NCBI GenBank assembly: GCA_963760935.1 | Contig: CAVXFB010000003.1 | Location: 1,116,001 to 1,180,000, forward strand | Direction: 5' to 3' | From: CAVXFB01 sp963760935 | GTDB taxonomy: Bacteria > Planctomycetota > Planctomycetia > Pirellulales > Thermoguttaceae | DNA: 64,000 nt | In this document: piece by piece, positions 36,915 to 46,218 of the stretch | How positions within the stretch are numbered: position 1 is the stretch's first letter | Layout of the letters: each line of letters opens with the position of its first letter | Position numbers and translations under genes: made by a program | Notes under the pieces: generated by a model | Database searches by the model: none | What the model saw: the letters and a program-made list of their open reading frames with translations, nothing else | What the model was told of the DNA's origin: nothing

Positions 36915-37545
36915 TCAATCTTCAATCCCAACTTCTTCTAATATCGTCACAAACTCGCCGAGGATCATGCACGTGGCCCCCCAGATACAATGCGACTGGA
37001 AGGCAAAATGCGGAGCCGTGTAGCTCTGCCCTTGGTGCTGGCGGACGTGGCTGCTAAATCGGGCCGGATCGAGCAAATGCGACAGCGGCACTTCCAGCAC
37101 CTCGTCCACTTCCGCCGGATTGGCCACGAACGAGGGCCGCGACAGCGCCACTGCCACGCACGGCGTCACCAGGTAGTTGCTCGCTTGAACGTACAACGGC
37201 GAAAGCGCGCCGAGGAACTCGATCGGCTGGCCGTCGGCGCCCAACTCTTCGTGAAACTCGCGCAGCGCGGCCGCCGCCGCCGTTTCGCCCGGCTCGTTCG
37301 CCCCGCCCGGCAGGCTGATTTGACCGGGATGGGCCGGCAGATTGTCTGGCCGCAGCGTCAACGGCAAGCACCACTCGTCGTCATGCGGATAGAGCAACAA
37401 CAACACCGCTGCAGCCCGGGCGTCGGGCGGCGCAGTCATAATTCCGCCACGGCCGCGGACGAGCCTCGAACCGCGATCCGATCATCGGCCCCGGCAAAGC
37501 CTCGGCCAGTCGCTTCGCCAGCCATTGTGGAAGTTTTTGATTCAT
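36915..37545 (-). CDS. Nudix hydrolase, CoA pyrophosphatase type (frameshifted near 5' end)
   Basis: Hydrolyses nucleoside diphosphate-linked compounds, probably coenzyme A. LPAHPGQISLPGGANEPGE with the following REFHEELG is the complete Nudix box, and the HPGQISLPGG lead is typical of the CoA-diphosphatase subgroup. A continuous frame starts only at 37439. The preceding DNA encodes a convincing N-terminus in another frame (MNQKLPQWLAKRL, then ALPGPMIGSRFEARPRP) from ATG 37545. One extra base near 37434-37440 joins the two and gives 209 residues, a normal length. Without the correction the enzyme would lack its first 35 residues. Confidence 0.82.
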
Positions 37546-37557
37546 TCTATATGTCCC

Positions 37558-37588
37558 CGGTCCCTCAGGCAGAGGGCTAGGGTGAGGG
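37558..37588. repeat. GAGGGCTAGGGTGAGGG-type repeat
   Basis: CCCTCAGGCAGAGGGCTAGG followed by GTGAGGG matches a dispersed repeat family whose other members are near 14286 and, inside a gene, 38152. It lies between the Nudix gene and the polytopic membrane protein. Confidence 0.5.
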
Positions 37589-37648
37589 CATTTGTCGCGT
37601 GCTGTGTCATTCTAATCTCGCACTCTCCCAACCGTCCCGCTCGCTTCT

Positions 37649-39409
37649 CTATCGCAGCCGGTAGATCACGTATGCCCGATTGCTATACACCACGTCAAGC
37701 GGCAGCAGCGATTCCGTTAAATTGGTGATCGCGTAATCGGCATCATACTTGGCGCCCAATTCCTTGAGTCGCGCGGCACCCAATCCGTCCAGCGAATCAC
37801 GCCACGGCGGCTCGGGCGGCGGCGCGCCCATTCCGTAAATCTCTTGCATGCGGCTCCACCACTCGACCATTGACTTTGCGTCCTGCGGCACGTCTTTCCA
37901 ATTTGCCACCACGCTGCGATGCGAGTACCAACCGAACGTCTGCGCCAGCCGCGGCGTAAGAAATCGCGCCCCGACCGGTATCTCGCCCGACTCGGCCACC
38001 CATTTACAGGCCGCATGCCAGGCGTCGAAATCGTTCATGCTATTCGATCGCGGCGGCGCGGCCGAAATGCGATCCATCGCACGGTCGCCCAGGTGGAACG
38101 CGGCAATTACGATCGCCAACGCCAGCAGACCGCGCGACCACTGCCAACGTGTCGCTCCTCCCTTTGGGAGAGAGGCAAGAGCGGAGGGTTGAACGCCCGG
38201 CCGGTACGAAGCTGCAATCGCGACTCCCTCCAGCGCCACGCCCAACGGCACGGCCACGTCGCTCAAGCGGAACCAATAATATCGCAATAGGTCGGCCGCC
38301 AATGCCCGATCGACGTACACCAACGGTTGGATCATCACGCCGACGAGCGTGATGAGAACCGCTCCGCCGACGAACGCCCGCAACCGCCGCAATCGCACGC
38401 TCGCATCGGACGGTGCGGGCGTCGCATCAGAAGACGCGGCATGTTCCGGTTCCGTTGCGTAGCGGCGTCGTATTGGCCCAAGCGCCACCCAGAGAACCGT
38501 TAGCAGCCCGAATCGCAAAATGAAGCTGCCACGGATTCCTGTCAGCAACAGATGGTGTGGCAGACGCTGGAACACATAGATTTGATGGGCCAATTGCGCA
38601 GTTTGGCGGTCAACGCCCCGGTCGAGCATGAGCGACGGCCACACGCCCGGCAATGCCAGCAACGCTCCGACGACGATCCCCGGCCACAGCGATTTCAGCG
38701 GAGGCACAGATAGGCCCTGCATGTACGTGGGTGCCACTGCTGGCTTGTCCAGCAGTGATCCTTGAACGGTTGGGCCTGCCAACCGTGGCGCCCGTGTCCA
38801 AGCATCGTTGCTGCGAGAAAATCTCAGCCATAACCACGCCAGTCCGGCTGCCACGGCCCCCCAGCCGCCTACCAACACGTGAAACGCCGATGCGGCGCCG
38901 AACAAAATGATCGCCCGATTCCAGCGATTGCGAGCCAGCGATTCAATCGCCAGCAGCACGAACACATAGGCAAACCCCTTCGCCTCGACGCCTCCGATGA
39001 CCCACTCGCCGGCCATGTGGCAGCGCTCCATCAGACAAGCAAACAGCGCCGCAGTGAGCACGGAGTACCAAGGACGCGGCACGACCGCGAAGCTCAACCG
39101 CCGCCAAGCCCAGGCAAGCAGCAGCCAAACGGTCGCCCGGCCCGTCCAAGCCAGGGCGACCGGCCCAAGCCACAGCGACAACCAGCCAAACGTGATGCAG
39201 AAAACCTTGTGCGTATCGGCCGACTCCATGAAGAAGTCACCGGGCAGAAAGTCGGGATTCCAGAAGTGGATCGCCTTGCCGAGATAGTATGGTTCGTTCA
39301 CGCCGGGCACTGGCCACGCGCCCTGAATGCAAAACACCGCAAAGATCAAAGCGATCTCGATGAACGTCTGACGGCGGGATGTGGTTGGCAGCAATGGCAC
39401 GGCAGACAA
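37649..39409 (-). CDS. Polytopic membrane protein, 586 residues, unknown function
   Basis: About ten to twelve transmembrane helices through residues 15-460 and a soluble C-terminal domain of about 120 residues. Helix connections resemble glycosyltransferase-C-like or DUF6798-type planctomycete proteins (HFWNPDFLPGDFF, ESADTHKVFCITFGWL, then GGVEAKGFAYVFVLLAIE). I cannot assign a substrate. Two palindromic repeats are embedded in frame: the TGCCACTGCTGG element (38729-38759), read as SLLDKPAVAP near residue 219, and a GGGAGAGAGG element near 38152-38187, read as ALASLPKGGA. Both lie in loops. Start ATG 39409. Confidence 0.65.
   Translation of the reverse strand: MSAVPLLPTTSRRQTFIEIALIFAVFCIQGAWPVPGVNEPYYLGKAIHFWNPDFLPGDFFMESADTHKVFCITFGWLSLWLGPVALAWTGRATVWLLLAWAWRRLSFAVVPRPWYSVLTAALFACLMERCHMAGEWVIGGVEAKGFAYVFVLLAIESLARNRWNRAIILFGAASAFHVLVGGWGAVAAGLAWLWLRFSRSNDAWTRAPRLAGPTVQGSLLDKPAVAPTYMQGLSVPPLKSLWPGIVVGALLALPGVWPSLMLDRGVDRQTAQLAHQIYVFQRLPHHLLLTGIRGSFILRFGLLTVLWVALGPIRRRYATEPEHAASSDATPAPSDASVRLRRLRAFVGGAVLITLVGVMIQPLVYVDRALAADLLRYYWFRLSDVAVPLGVALEGVAIAASYRPGVQPSALASLPKGGATRWQWSRGLLALAIVIAAFHLGDRAMDRISAAPPRSNSMNDFDAWHAACKWVAESGEIPVGARFLTPRLAQTFGWYSHRSVVANWKDVPQDAKSMVEWWSRMQEIYGMGAPPPEPPWRDSLDGLGAARLKELGAKYDADYAITNLTESLLPLDVVYSNRAYVIYRLR
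38729..38759. repeat. TGCCACTGCTGG palindromic repeat, copy 2 (inside a gene)
   Basis: The arms CACTGCTGG (38735-38743) and CCAGCAGTG (38749-38757) with loop CTTGT are identical in stem to the intergenic copy at 11693 and the uvrC copy at 49230. The element is read in frame on the minus strand within a loop of the membrane protein gene. Confidence 0.85.
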
Positions 39410-39973
39410 CGGCGAGGCTATGGGAAATCCCCATTATAGCCGATTGCCGCCGCGGCTTCAGCCAGGGCTGAGAGGCATCCAGGGCCTATCACTTTTCGAT
39501 GTAGGGTGGGCCGAGCGCAGCGAGCCCCACCGTTTTGCCTGATTGATCCTTGGAAGATGGCCAAGACATCGTTGCAAACACGGTGCATCGTTGGGGTGAC
39601 AAACGAGCGAAACCGCACGAACCGGCGGACCACCCCCTGACAGTCATCACGCAAAGGCGCGAATCCGCAAACGATCGGCGGTGCGCAGGCCACCAACGCC
39701 AAATGATTATTTGCGCCTTAGCATCTTGGCGTGAGCCCTTGCTTCACTATGGCGGCACACGTCAATTGGCCACACGAATCATGGAGTTGGTCATCAATGG
39801 GGCAATTTTCCAATTTCAGGACTCGCATCCCTGTTCCGTCTCTGTTATCTCCGTTTCCTCCTGTTCATCATGCCAGGATGGGAACGCTGATAACCGCTGA
39901 TCAGCGTAGATTAGCGTTCCTGTGAATCGCCAACCACTACGGGCTACCGGTTACGGCACGCGGAGCGTGCCTA
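39410..39973. other. Intergenic region of 564 bases with one dispersed repeat
   Basis: Between the polytopic membrane protein gene and xylB I see no gene. A half copy of the GTAGGGTGGG element is at 39501-39531. The rest (39550-39960) has short unsupported frames only. Near 39890-39920 there is a short imperfect palindrome, GCTGATAACCGCTGATCAGC. Confidence 0.5.
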
Positions 39974-41503
39974 CTACTCCAGCGCCGCGATGCTCTTAAA
40001 GTCGTCCTCCAGCGAACGGTAGAGCTGCTGATAGACCGGGAATGCCCGGTCGTAGTGCCTCTTCGCCACTTTTTGCACAGGCGTCTGCTGCACCACGCGG
40101 ATCACCGCGCCGCACGCCTCCTGGATGTTCTTGAACGCGCCCGCGCCCACGGCCGCCAACAAGGCCACGCCATACGCAGCGCCCTCTTCGCTGTTGATCG
40201 TCACCACGCCGCGGCCGAACACGTCGGCCTGAATCTGCCGCCACAATGGGCTGCGCCAGCCGCCGCCTGAAGCCCGAATCTGCCGCACCGGCACGCCAAG
40301 CCTCTCGATGATCTCCAAACTATCGCGCATCGAATAGGTCACGCCTTCCATGATCGCGCGGATCATATGCCCGCGCGTATGGGCGACCGTCAGGCCGATG
40401 AAGCAGCCCCGCGCGTCAGGGTCGGCGTGCGGCGTGCGCTCGCCCGAGAGGTACGGCAGAAAGAACAGCCCTTCGCTGCCGGGCGGTACGGTTTTCGCTT
40501 CTGCGGCCAAATCGTCGTAAACCTCGCGCCGCGCTCGTTTGGCCGCCGCGACGTCGGCTTGGCACAGCGCGTTTCGGAACCATTGCAGTGAGCCGCCGGC
40601 CGACAGGTTGACGCCCATCATGTGCCACTTGCCGCGCACGGCGTGGCAAAAAGTATGGACGCGGCCCAGCGGATCGATCTTCACATCATCGCTGTGGACG
40701 AACATCACGCCCGACGTGCCAATCGAAGTCGAGAGTACGCCCTTGGCAACGATGCCATTGCCCACGGCGCCGGCCGCGCAGTCGCCCGCCCCGCCTACCA
40801 CCACGCACTCGCTAGTCAGCCCGAGCGCCTTGGCCGCGTCGGGCGTCAGCCGGCCGGTCACATCCTCCGACTCGTAACAGTTCGCCAAGAGATCAACGTC
40901 GAGATCCAACGCCGACAAGAGCTTCTTCGACCACGCCCGATGTTCGACGTCCAAGAGCAACATGCCGCTGGCGTCGCTCACTTCGGTGGCATACTCGCCG
41001 GTGAGCCGGCGGCGGATTTCGTCCTTCGGCAACAGCACCTTGCGGGTCTTATCGAAGTGTCTCGGCTCATGATTGCGCAGCCAGAGAATCTTGGCGCCGT
41101 AAAACCCGTCATGGCCGGATTGGCCACCAGCTTGATCAAGTTCGCCCGGCCGCCGACGCGGCTCTCAATCTCGGCACATTCGGCCGACGTGCCGCTGATC
41201 GTTCCAAAGGATGGCCCGACGGATGACCTTATCGTTCTTGTCGAGGAACACCGACCCGTGCATTTGGCCAGATAGCCCGATCGATTTCACGTCGCCCGGT
41301 TTTAGCCGCGCCTTGGCCATCGTCTTGCGAACCGACCGAATCGTGGCCTTCCACCAATCCTCCGGGTCTTGCTCGCTCCACAAGGGCTTGGGGAAATAGC
41401 AGGGGTATGTCTCCATGGCCGACGCCAGGATCGCTCCCTTTTCGTCGATCGCCAGCGTTTTCGTGCCCGAAGTCCCAATATCGATGCCGAGGTATGCACT
41501 CAT
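39974..41503 (-). CDS. xylB: Xylulokinase (two frameshifts)
   Basis: FGGY-family kinase that phosphorylates D-xylulose for entry into the pentose phosphate pathway. The N-terminus MSAYLGIDIGTSGTKTLAID is the phosphate-binding signature, and GLSGQMHGSVFLD and ILWNDQR are typical of xylulokinases. Later blocks include GAGDCAAGAVGNGI and the C-terminal ASGGGWRSPLWRQIQADVFG. Two indels break it: one extra base near 41190-41193 (after WNDQR) and one missing base in the A-run at 41101-41104. With both corrected the segment SAECAEIESRVGGRANLIKL joins the halves and the protein is 509 residues, a normal length. A palindromic repeat lies just upstream of the start. Confidence 0.88.
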
Positions 41504-41522
41504 GGTTCGGTGCCCTTGCGTT

Positions 41523-41603
41523 GGGTGGCACGCCCCGAGGAACGAAGGGCGTGGTCGATCGAGTGCACCACGCCCTTAGTTCCTCAGGGACGTGCCACAC
41601 CTG
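41523..41603. repeat. TGGCACGCCC-type inverted repeat upstream of xylB
   Basis: The left arm 41523-41554 (GGTGGCACGCCCCGAGGAAC onward) and the right arm 41566-41601 are imperfect reverse complements, about 80 percent paired, each ending in AAGGGCGTGGT. A related half copy is at 35471-35500. It lies in the presumed leader of xylB and could fold in the transcript. Confidence 0.7.
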
Positions 41604-41705
41604 ACCGTGTCCTCTGATGTCGTGCTAACAATAGCGCGGATTGTAACGCGACCGGCTACAGCGTAGCAACGGGGTCAATCGGTTATTGAGTCCGGATAAG
41701 GGGCT

Positions 41706-41790
41706 ATAGGGTGGGCCGATCGCAGTGAGCCCCACCATTTTACATCGGGACAGGGTCGTGGGACTCGCCGCGCTCGACCCATCTATGGGA
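41706..41790. repeat. GTAGGGTGGG-family inverted repeat, copy 4
   Basis: TAGGGTGGGCCGATCGCAG at the left and GCTCGACCCATCTATG at the right are degraded arms of the family seen at 7098, 20306 and 39501. It lies in the 430-base region between xylB and the IS110 transposase, which otherwise holds no gene. Confidence 0.6.
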
Positions 41791-41933
41791 ACGTGATTGT
41801 CAACCGGTGTGAGTTATTTTTCGATGCGGATCGGGTGGGGGCGTCCACGAGCGGGTGTGGGCTCAACCATCTATTCGGGATCAGCAGAATACTGCCGTCG
41901 CCATGAAAAAGGAATACAAGGCAGCGCCGCCAT

Positions 41934-43241
41934 TCACCCTACCGCGGTCGGCCGGAAAAAGCCGCCTTCAGGGGTCAAAACGGGGTCGCTGCTGGGTCCC
42001 ACGCCTGATCGCGTCGAATGTTGTCTCCTGGGTTTTCCTTGAATGGGGTTCCCCCGAGCCCCTTCCGCCTTCGCCGTCGCGTCGGCCTTCAACCGACCGC
42101 GCAGGCGAGAGCGGCCGATGCGAGGGCGAGGGCGCGAAGGGGCGGCCCCCTTCTGTCGAGCCCGAGCCGAGGTATCCGCCGACTGGTGAACCTTGGTGGT
42201 TCGTTGATTGCTGTTGGGCACGCCAAGCAGTTCGTAGGGTCTGCTCGACTGAAGCATCGCAAACATCATGCACAGCAGGTGACGCGACACGCCCACAATC
42301 GCTTTTTTCTTCGAGCCCGTATTGATTTGCAGCCGCACCAGCATGTCCCGCCAGCGTGGCGAACGCACCGCCAACCGCCAGGCAGCCTGGATCATCGCCC
42401 AGCGCAACAGGCGAGAGCCCTCCTTGCTGATGTGGAGTTCCAAGCATTTGTCCGCGCTTCTGCGAAAACCGGGGTCGAGACCGGCGAAGGCGGCCACAGC
42501 CTTCTGCGAGTGAAATCGTCGCCAATCGCCCAATTCGCTCAGCACCACGTCGATCGTCACCGGACCAATCTGAGGAATCGTGTCCAGCAGCGCCCTCGCC
42601 TCTTGCTCGACCAAAGGCGCAGTCTCGGCAAATTGTGCAAGTCGCCGATCGGCTTCTCGAAGTTGTCGCTGAAACAAGGCCAGTTGTTCTTGCAGAGCTT
42701 GAACCGTGAAACGATCGGCCGACGAAAGCGACACGCCCGCCAAGTATTGTTCCCCTTGCGGCGTGAACAGTTGGGCGATGTCGGCGTTGTAGTGCCCGAG
42801 CACGTTGCGGACCTTGCACTTCAACGACGTGATGCGGCGTTGCAACCAACACCGATGCCGCACCAAGACTCGGTGCTGACGAATCCGAGGTGTGGGGCGG
42901 TACGCCTGCGGAATCATGTCCAAGGCCAGGAAGGTCGCCAACACCTCGGCGTCGATCTTGTCGCTCTTGCGGGTGCTCTCGGCGATCACCCGCAACTTCT
43001 TGGGATGCGCCAGCACCAAACGATCGGCCATGTCTTCGATCAGCAGAAAGAACCATTCGTAGGCGGCGGTCGCTTCGACGACGACCTGAAACGAATCCAA
43101 CCCTTGGAAAAAGCCTCGAATTGCCTCCGGCTCGTGGCAGCCGAACCGTGCGCGCTTTACTACTTTCGGCCGGCCAGCGGCTAGCACAACAACACACAGG
43201 ACGATAACATGCTTGTGGAGGTCGACACCGACATACTTCAT
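41934..43241 (-). mobile_element. IS110-family transposase
   Basis: 435-residue transposase of the IS110 family, which moves DNA with a RuvC-like DEDD domain plus a serine-containing Tnp20 domain and a guide (bridge) RNA. MKYVGVDLHKHVIVL supplies the first Asp, VVVEATAAYEWF the Glu, and RKSDKIDAEVLATF the paired Asp residues. The C-terminal domain has IPQIGPVTIDVVLSELGDW and SKEGSRLLRWAMIQAA with the catalytic serine. The frame is intact. A low-complexity tail of about 90 residues follows the fold. Like other IS110 elements it has no terminal inverted repeats, so the exact ends are not visible. The upstream flank at 43242-43351 and the downstream flank at 41810-41933 are the places to look for the guide RNA. 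Confidence 0.87.
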
Positions 43242-43351
43242 GGCTTGACTCCTTTTGTGGAAACACGGTCGCCAAAACTACCGGTTTACCACGTTTTCAA
43301 GGGCAAGCCAGTCGGCTCGACCTCCTTTCTCATAGTTTCACCCTATACCTA

Positions 43352-43492
43352 TCATCTCGCTCGTCGTCCCGGTTGGGCTAGGGCCGCTTCGTCCTCCGCA
43401 ACTTCTTGATCTTCGTCGAGCGAGTCGTAATGCTCGATTAGCCGGCGTACACGCTCTGCATCCCAGCCGGGCGGAAATCTTCCTTGATTCAT
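43352..43492 (-). CDS. Small truncated-looking protein, possible antitoxin remnant
   Basis: 46 residues starting MNQGRFPPGWDAERVRRLI, followed by an acidic EDQEVAEDEAAL stretch. I recall longer bacterial relatives of about 75 residues with the same RFPPGWD..RVRR..HY opening, annotated as small proteins near toxin genes. This one ends early in a GRRAR tail, 110 bases from the IS110 transposase, so it may be cut by that insertion. It follows the RelE-like toxin gene on the same strand. The assignment is uncertain. Confidence 0.45.
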   Translation of the reverse strand: MNQGRFPPGWDAERVRRLIEHYDSLDEDQEVAEDEAALAQPGRRAR

Positions 43493-43513
43493 CGCGGTTT
43501 CCTGTCGCAAGTC

Positions 43514-43779
43514 TCAGCCGAACGATTTCCCGATTAACCGCTCGTACTCGTCGTGGCTCCCGATCCAGATCCAGTAGAAAGTTTCTCCTTCCATAAGGGC
43601 CGCTGCTCGATACCCTGCACCGACTCGGATCGACCAGATTTCTCCCACCTTTTTGAAGCGGAGGGACGGGTGTTTGGGGTTCTTCCGCCACAACTGAAAG
43701 ACTCTCCTGCGCGCTGCCGTATCTCGGGTGGAAGGCGAGAGTACGATCGCCGGAAGTCAGTTGTCGTCGAGGACTTCAT
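43514..43779 (-). CDS. RelE/ParE-family toxin (frameshifted)
   Basis: Type II toxin of the RelE/ParE superfamily, 88 residues after correction. The start MKSSTTTDFRRSYSRLPPEI and RQRA are in one frame. The rest (LWRKNPKHPSLRFKKVG, IWSIRVGAGYRAAAL, TFYWIWIGSHDEYERL) is in the frame one base back. A missing base near 43696 joins them. The HPSLRFKK and RVGAGYRA motifs match the RNA-binding core. The ATG at 43779 overlaps the antitoxin gene by about 23 bases, the usual order for such pairs. As sequenced it would be inactive. Confidence 0.75.
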
Positions 43780-43993
43780 CAAGTGGCTTTGTCTTGCCGG
43801 CTGCGATGTCTGCGCGCGCCCGATCGATCACGCCCTGCAGCCGACCGCCGGGCTGACTGTCGCGTTCCATCTCCCGGTCCCACTCGTCGGGCTGTTGAAG
43901 TTCATACTCAGCCAGCCAAGCCAGGAACTCATCCAGATCGGCCCTTGGAAGCGCCCGGACCTCGTCTGCAATCTTTTCAACAGTTGTAGTCAT
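43757..43993 (-). CDS. Antitoxin of the RelE/ParE-like pair
   Basis: 78 residues, starting MTTTVEKIADEVRALPRADL from ATG 43993. It is acidic and alpha-helical, ending RADIAAGKTKPLDEVLDDN. Small acidic proteins ending in a GKTKPLDEVL-type tail are frequent partners of RelE-family toxins. The DNA-binding fold cannot be named by eye. Its stop lies inside the toxin gene, so the two are co-translated. The frame is open upstream to 44050, but the extra residues have no ribosome site. Confidence 0.65.
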   Translation of the reverse strand: MTTTVEKIADEVRALPRADLDEFLAWLAEYELQQPDEWDREMERDSQPGGRLQGVIDRARADIAAGKTKPLDEVLDDN

Positions 43994-44023
43994 GGCGTTT
44001 TTTATCATAGCCCGGTGGCGACG

Positions 44024-44070
44024 AAAAAGAAAGCCCGCCGACCGGGTCAAGTGATTCGATCAGCGGGCTT
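44024..44070 (-). terminator. Rho-independent terminator downstream of groEL
   Basis: On the minus strand AAGCCCGC (44063-44070) pairs with GCGGGCTT (44031-44038) and is followed by TTTCTTTTT. It lies about 110 bases after the groEL stop and about 30 bases before the antitoxin start, so it probably ends the groES-groEL transcript. Confidence 0.7.
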
Positions 44071-44089
44071 CGTGTTTTAGCAATCGCAT

Positions 44090-44109
44090 CCCGGCCGCAA
44101 ACGGCCGGG
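44090..44109. other. Perfect GC hairpin after groEL
   Basis: CCCGGCCG (44090-44097) and CGGCCGGG (44102-44109) form an eight-base stem with a four-base loop CAAA. It precedes the terminator-like stem at 44024-44070. It may protect the 3' end of the chaperonin mRNA or assist termination. Confidence 0.55.
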
Positions 44110-44180
44110 CGAAACGGGACGATCTATGCGGTGCGGGACGTGAACGATTCGCTCGCCCCGCGTCCCCCACCCCTCGCCCC

Positions 44181-45804
44181 TTAATACATATCCTCTTCGC
44201 CGCCTTGCGGCATGGCGGGAGCCTTGTCCTTCTTGGGCTTGTCGGCCACCAGCGCGTCGCTGGTCAGCAGCAATGTCGCTACGCTGCTGGCATTTTGCAA
44301 CGCCGTGCGGGTAACCTTCGTCGGATCGATCACGCCGGCCTTGACCATGTCCTCATACTGAGCCGTCAGGGCGTTGTAACCGAAGGCGCCCTTGCCCTCC
44401 GACACCTTCTCGCAGACGATGCCGCCGTCTTGGCCGGCGTTGCCCGCGATTTGGGTCAGCGGCGCACGGCAGGCACGCAGCACGATCTTGTAGCCGACCT
44501 CTTCGTCCTGGTTCAGACCATCCGGCTTCACCAAGCTTGCGGCACGCAGCAGGGCCACGCCGCCGCCGGGCAAAATGCCTTCCTCGACCGCCGCCCGCGT
44601 GGCGTGCAGCGCGTCTTCGACCCGGGCCTTCCGCTCTTTCATCTCGCTCTCGGTCGCGGCGCCGACGTTGATCTTCGCCACGCCGCCGGCCAGCTTGGCC
44701 AACCGCTCTTCGAGCTTCTCGCGATCGTAGTCGCTCGTGGTGTTCTCGATCTCGCGACGCAACTGCTCGATGCGCCCCTTGATCTCGGCGCTCTTGCCGG
44801 CGCCTTCAATCAGCGTGGTGTTGTCCTTGTCGACGATGACCTTCTTCGCCCGACCGAGCTCGGCCAAGGTCACGTTCTCGAGCTTCTTGCCGAGGCTCTC
44901 GAACAGGGCCGTGCCGCCGGTCAAAATGGCGATGTCTTCGAGCATCGCTTTGCGACGGTCGCCGTAGCCGGGCGCCTTGATCGCGCACACCTTCAGCGTG
45001 CCGCGGAGCCGGTTGATCACAAGCGTGGCCAGGGCCTCGCCATCGATGTCTTCAGCAATGATCAACAGCGGCTTGCCCGAGTTGACCACCTTCTCCAACA
45101 CGGGCACCAATTCCTTGATGTTCGAGAGCTTCTTCTCGTAGATCAGCACGTAAGCGTCTTCCACGACGCATTCCATCTTGGCCGGGTCGGTGACGAAATA
45201 GGGCGAGAGGTAGCCGCGGTCGAACTGCATGCCTTCGACCCATTCGACTTCGGTGGCCAGGCTCTTGCCTTCATCGACCGTAATCACGCCGTCCTTGCCG
45301 ACCTTCTCCATCGCGTCGGCCAACAGACGGCCAATCTCGGCGTCGTTGTTGGCGGCCACGCAGCCGACCTGGGCAATCTCTTCCTTCTTGTTCTTCACCG
45401 AGATCGACATGCTCTTCAGCTTGTCGGTGATGTCGGCCACGGCCTTCTCGATGCCTTGCTTGAGCTGGATCGGATTCACGCCCGAGACAACGGCGCGAAG
45501 GCCCTCGTTGAAGATCGCTTCGGCCAAGATCGTAGCCGTCGTGGTGCCGTCGCCGGCCACGTCGCTCGTCTTGCTGGCCACTTCCCGGACCATCCGGGCG
45601 CCCATGTTCTCATAAACGTCCTCCAGGTCGATCTCTTTGGCCACGGTCACGCCGTCCTTGGTGACCGTCGGCGAGCCAAAGCTCTTCTGAAGGATCACGT
45701 TGCGGCCGCGGGCCCAAGGTGACTTTCACCGCCTGGGCCAACTTCTGGACGCCGCGCTTCAACGCGTCGCGGGCTTCCTGATCGAATGCAATCATTTTCG
45801 CCAT
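44181..45804 (-). CDS. groEL: Chaperonin GroEL, 60 kDa (frameshifted)
   Basis: ATP-driven folding chamber subunit. The ATG at 45804 (AAGGAG 11 bases upstream) gives MAKMIAFDQEARDALKRGVQ and VKVTLGPR. The frame then shifts, and ILQKSFGSPTVTKDGVTVAK continues elsewhere. Loss of two bases in the GC-repeat near 45706-45713 explains it, since the invariant TLGPKGRNVIL motif must be continuous. The corrected protein is 541 residues. Motifs GDGTTTATILA, VEEGILPGGGVALLRA and a short PQGGEEDMY end (no GGM tail) are present. An uncorrected reading would begin at Met 45698 and lack the first 35 residues, including part of the ATP pocket. Confidence 0.92.
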
Positions 45805-45833
45805 GGAACTCGTACTCCTTGTATTTTATTTCA

Positions 45834-45889
45834 GTGGTTAGTGATCAGTGGTTAGTGGTCAGTGGCTAATCCCTAGCCCCTAGTCCTCA
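45834..45889. repeat. Low-complexity GTTAGTGGTCAGTGG tract between groES and groEL
   Basis: A run of degenerate GTTAGTGATCAGTGG and CCTAGCCCCTAGTCC units fills the 90-base gap between the two chaperonin genes. No open frame and no CIRCE-type operator is seen. Confidence 0.55.
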
Positions 45890-45894
45890 GACCC

Positions 45895-46218
45895 TTAGGC
45901 GATGACGGCCAGAATGTCTTCTTCTCGCATCAGCAAGAGTTCGCGGGTGCCCAACTTGAACGTGTCGCCGGCATAGCTGCTGAACAGCACGCGATCGCCC
46001 ACTTTCACCTGTAAGGGACTCCGCTTGCCGTTGTCCATCATGCGGCCATCGCCAACGCTGATCACCTTGCCGCGGGTCGGCTTGTCTTTGGCGGTGTCGG
46101 GCAGAACGATGCCGCCGGCGGTGACGGTTTCCGATTCATCCCGCTCGAGGACCACGCGGTCGCCCAGGGGCTGAAGTTTGATCTTGCTCGGGTCGGACGC
46201 TTCTTTCTTTTTTGCCAT
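45895..46218 (-). CDS. groES: Co-chaperonin GroES, 10 kDa
   Basis: Lid of the GroEL chamber. The 107 residues contain the conserved KLQPLGDRVVLERDESE start, the mobile loop with TAGGIVLPDTAKDKP, and VGDRVLFSSYAGDTF with the closing LLMREEDILAVI. The ATG at 46218 has GGAGA 10 bases upstream. The first 12 residues (MAKKKEASDPSK) extend beyond the usual 97. It is upstream of groEL on the same strand, separated by 90 bases. Confidence 0.95.
   Translation of the reverse strand: MAKKKEASDPSKIKLQPLGDRVVLERDESETVTAGGIVLPDTAKDKPTRGKVISVGDGRMMDNGKRSPLQVKVGDRVLFSSYAGDTFKLGTRELLLMREEDILAVIA

Noticed and set aside
41968..43275. A 435-residue open frame overlapping the IS110 transposase on the same strand
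   Set aside because: It is another reading frame of the transposase gene. Its product has no IS110 motifs, while the frame ending at 41934 has all of them.
44205..45722. A 505-residue open frame on the plus strand opposite groEL
   Set aside because: It is the antisense shadow of the GC-rich groEL gene. Its protein is His/Gly/Asp-rich low complexity with no family match.
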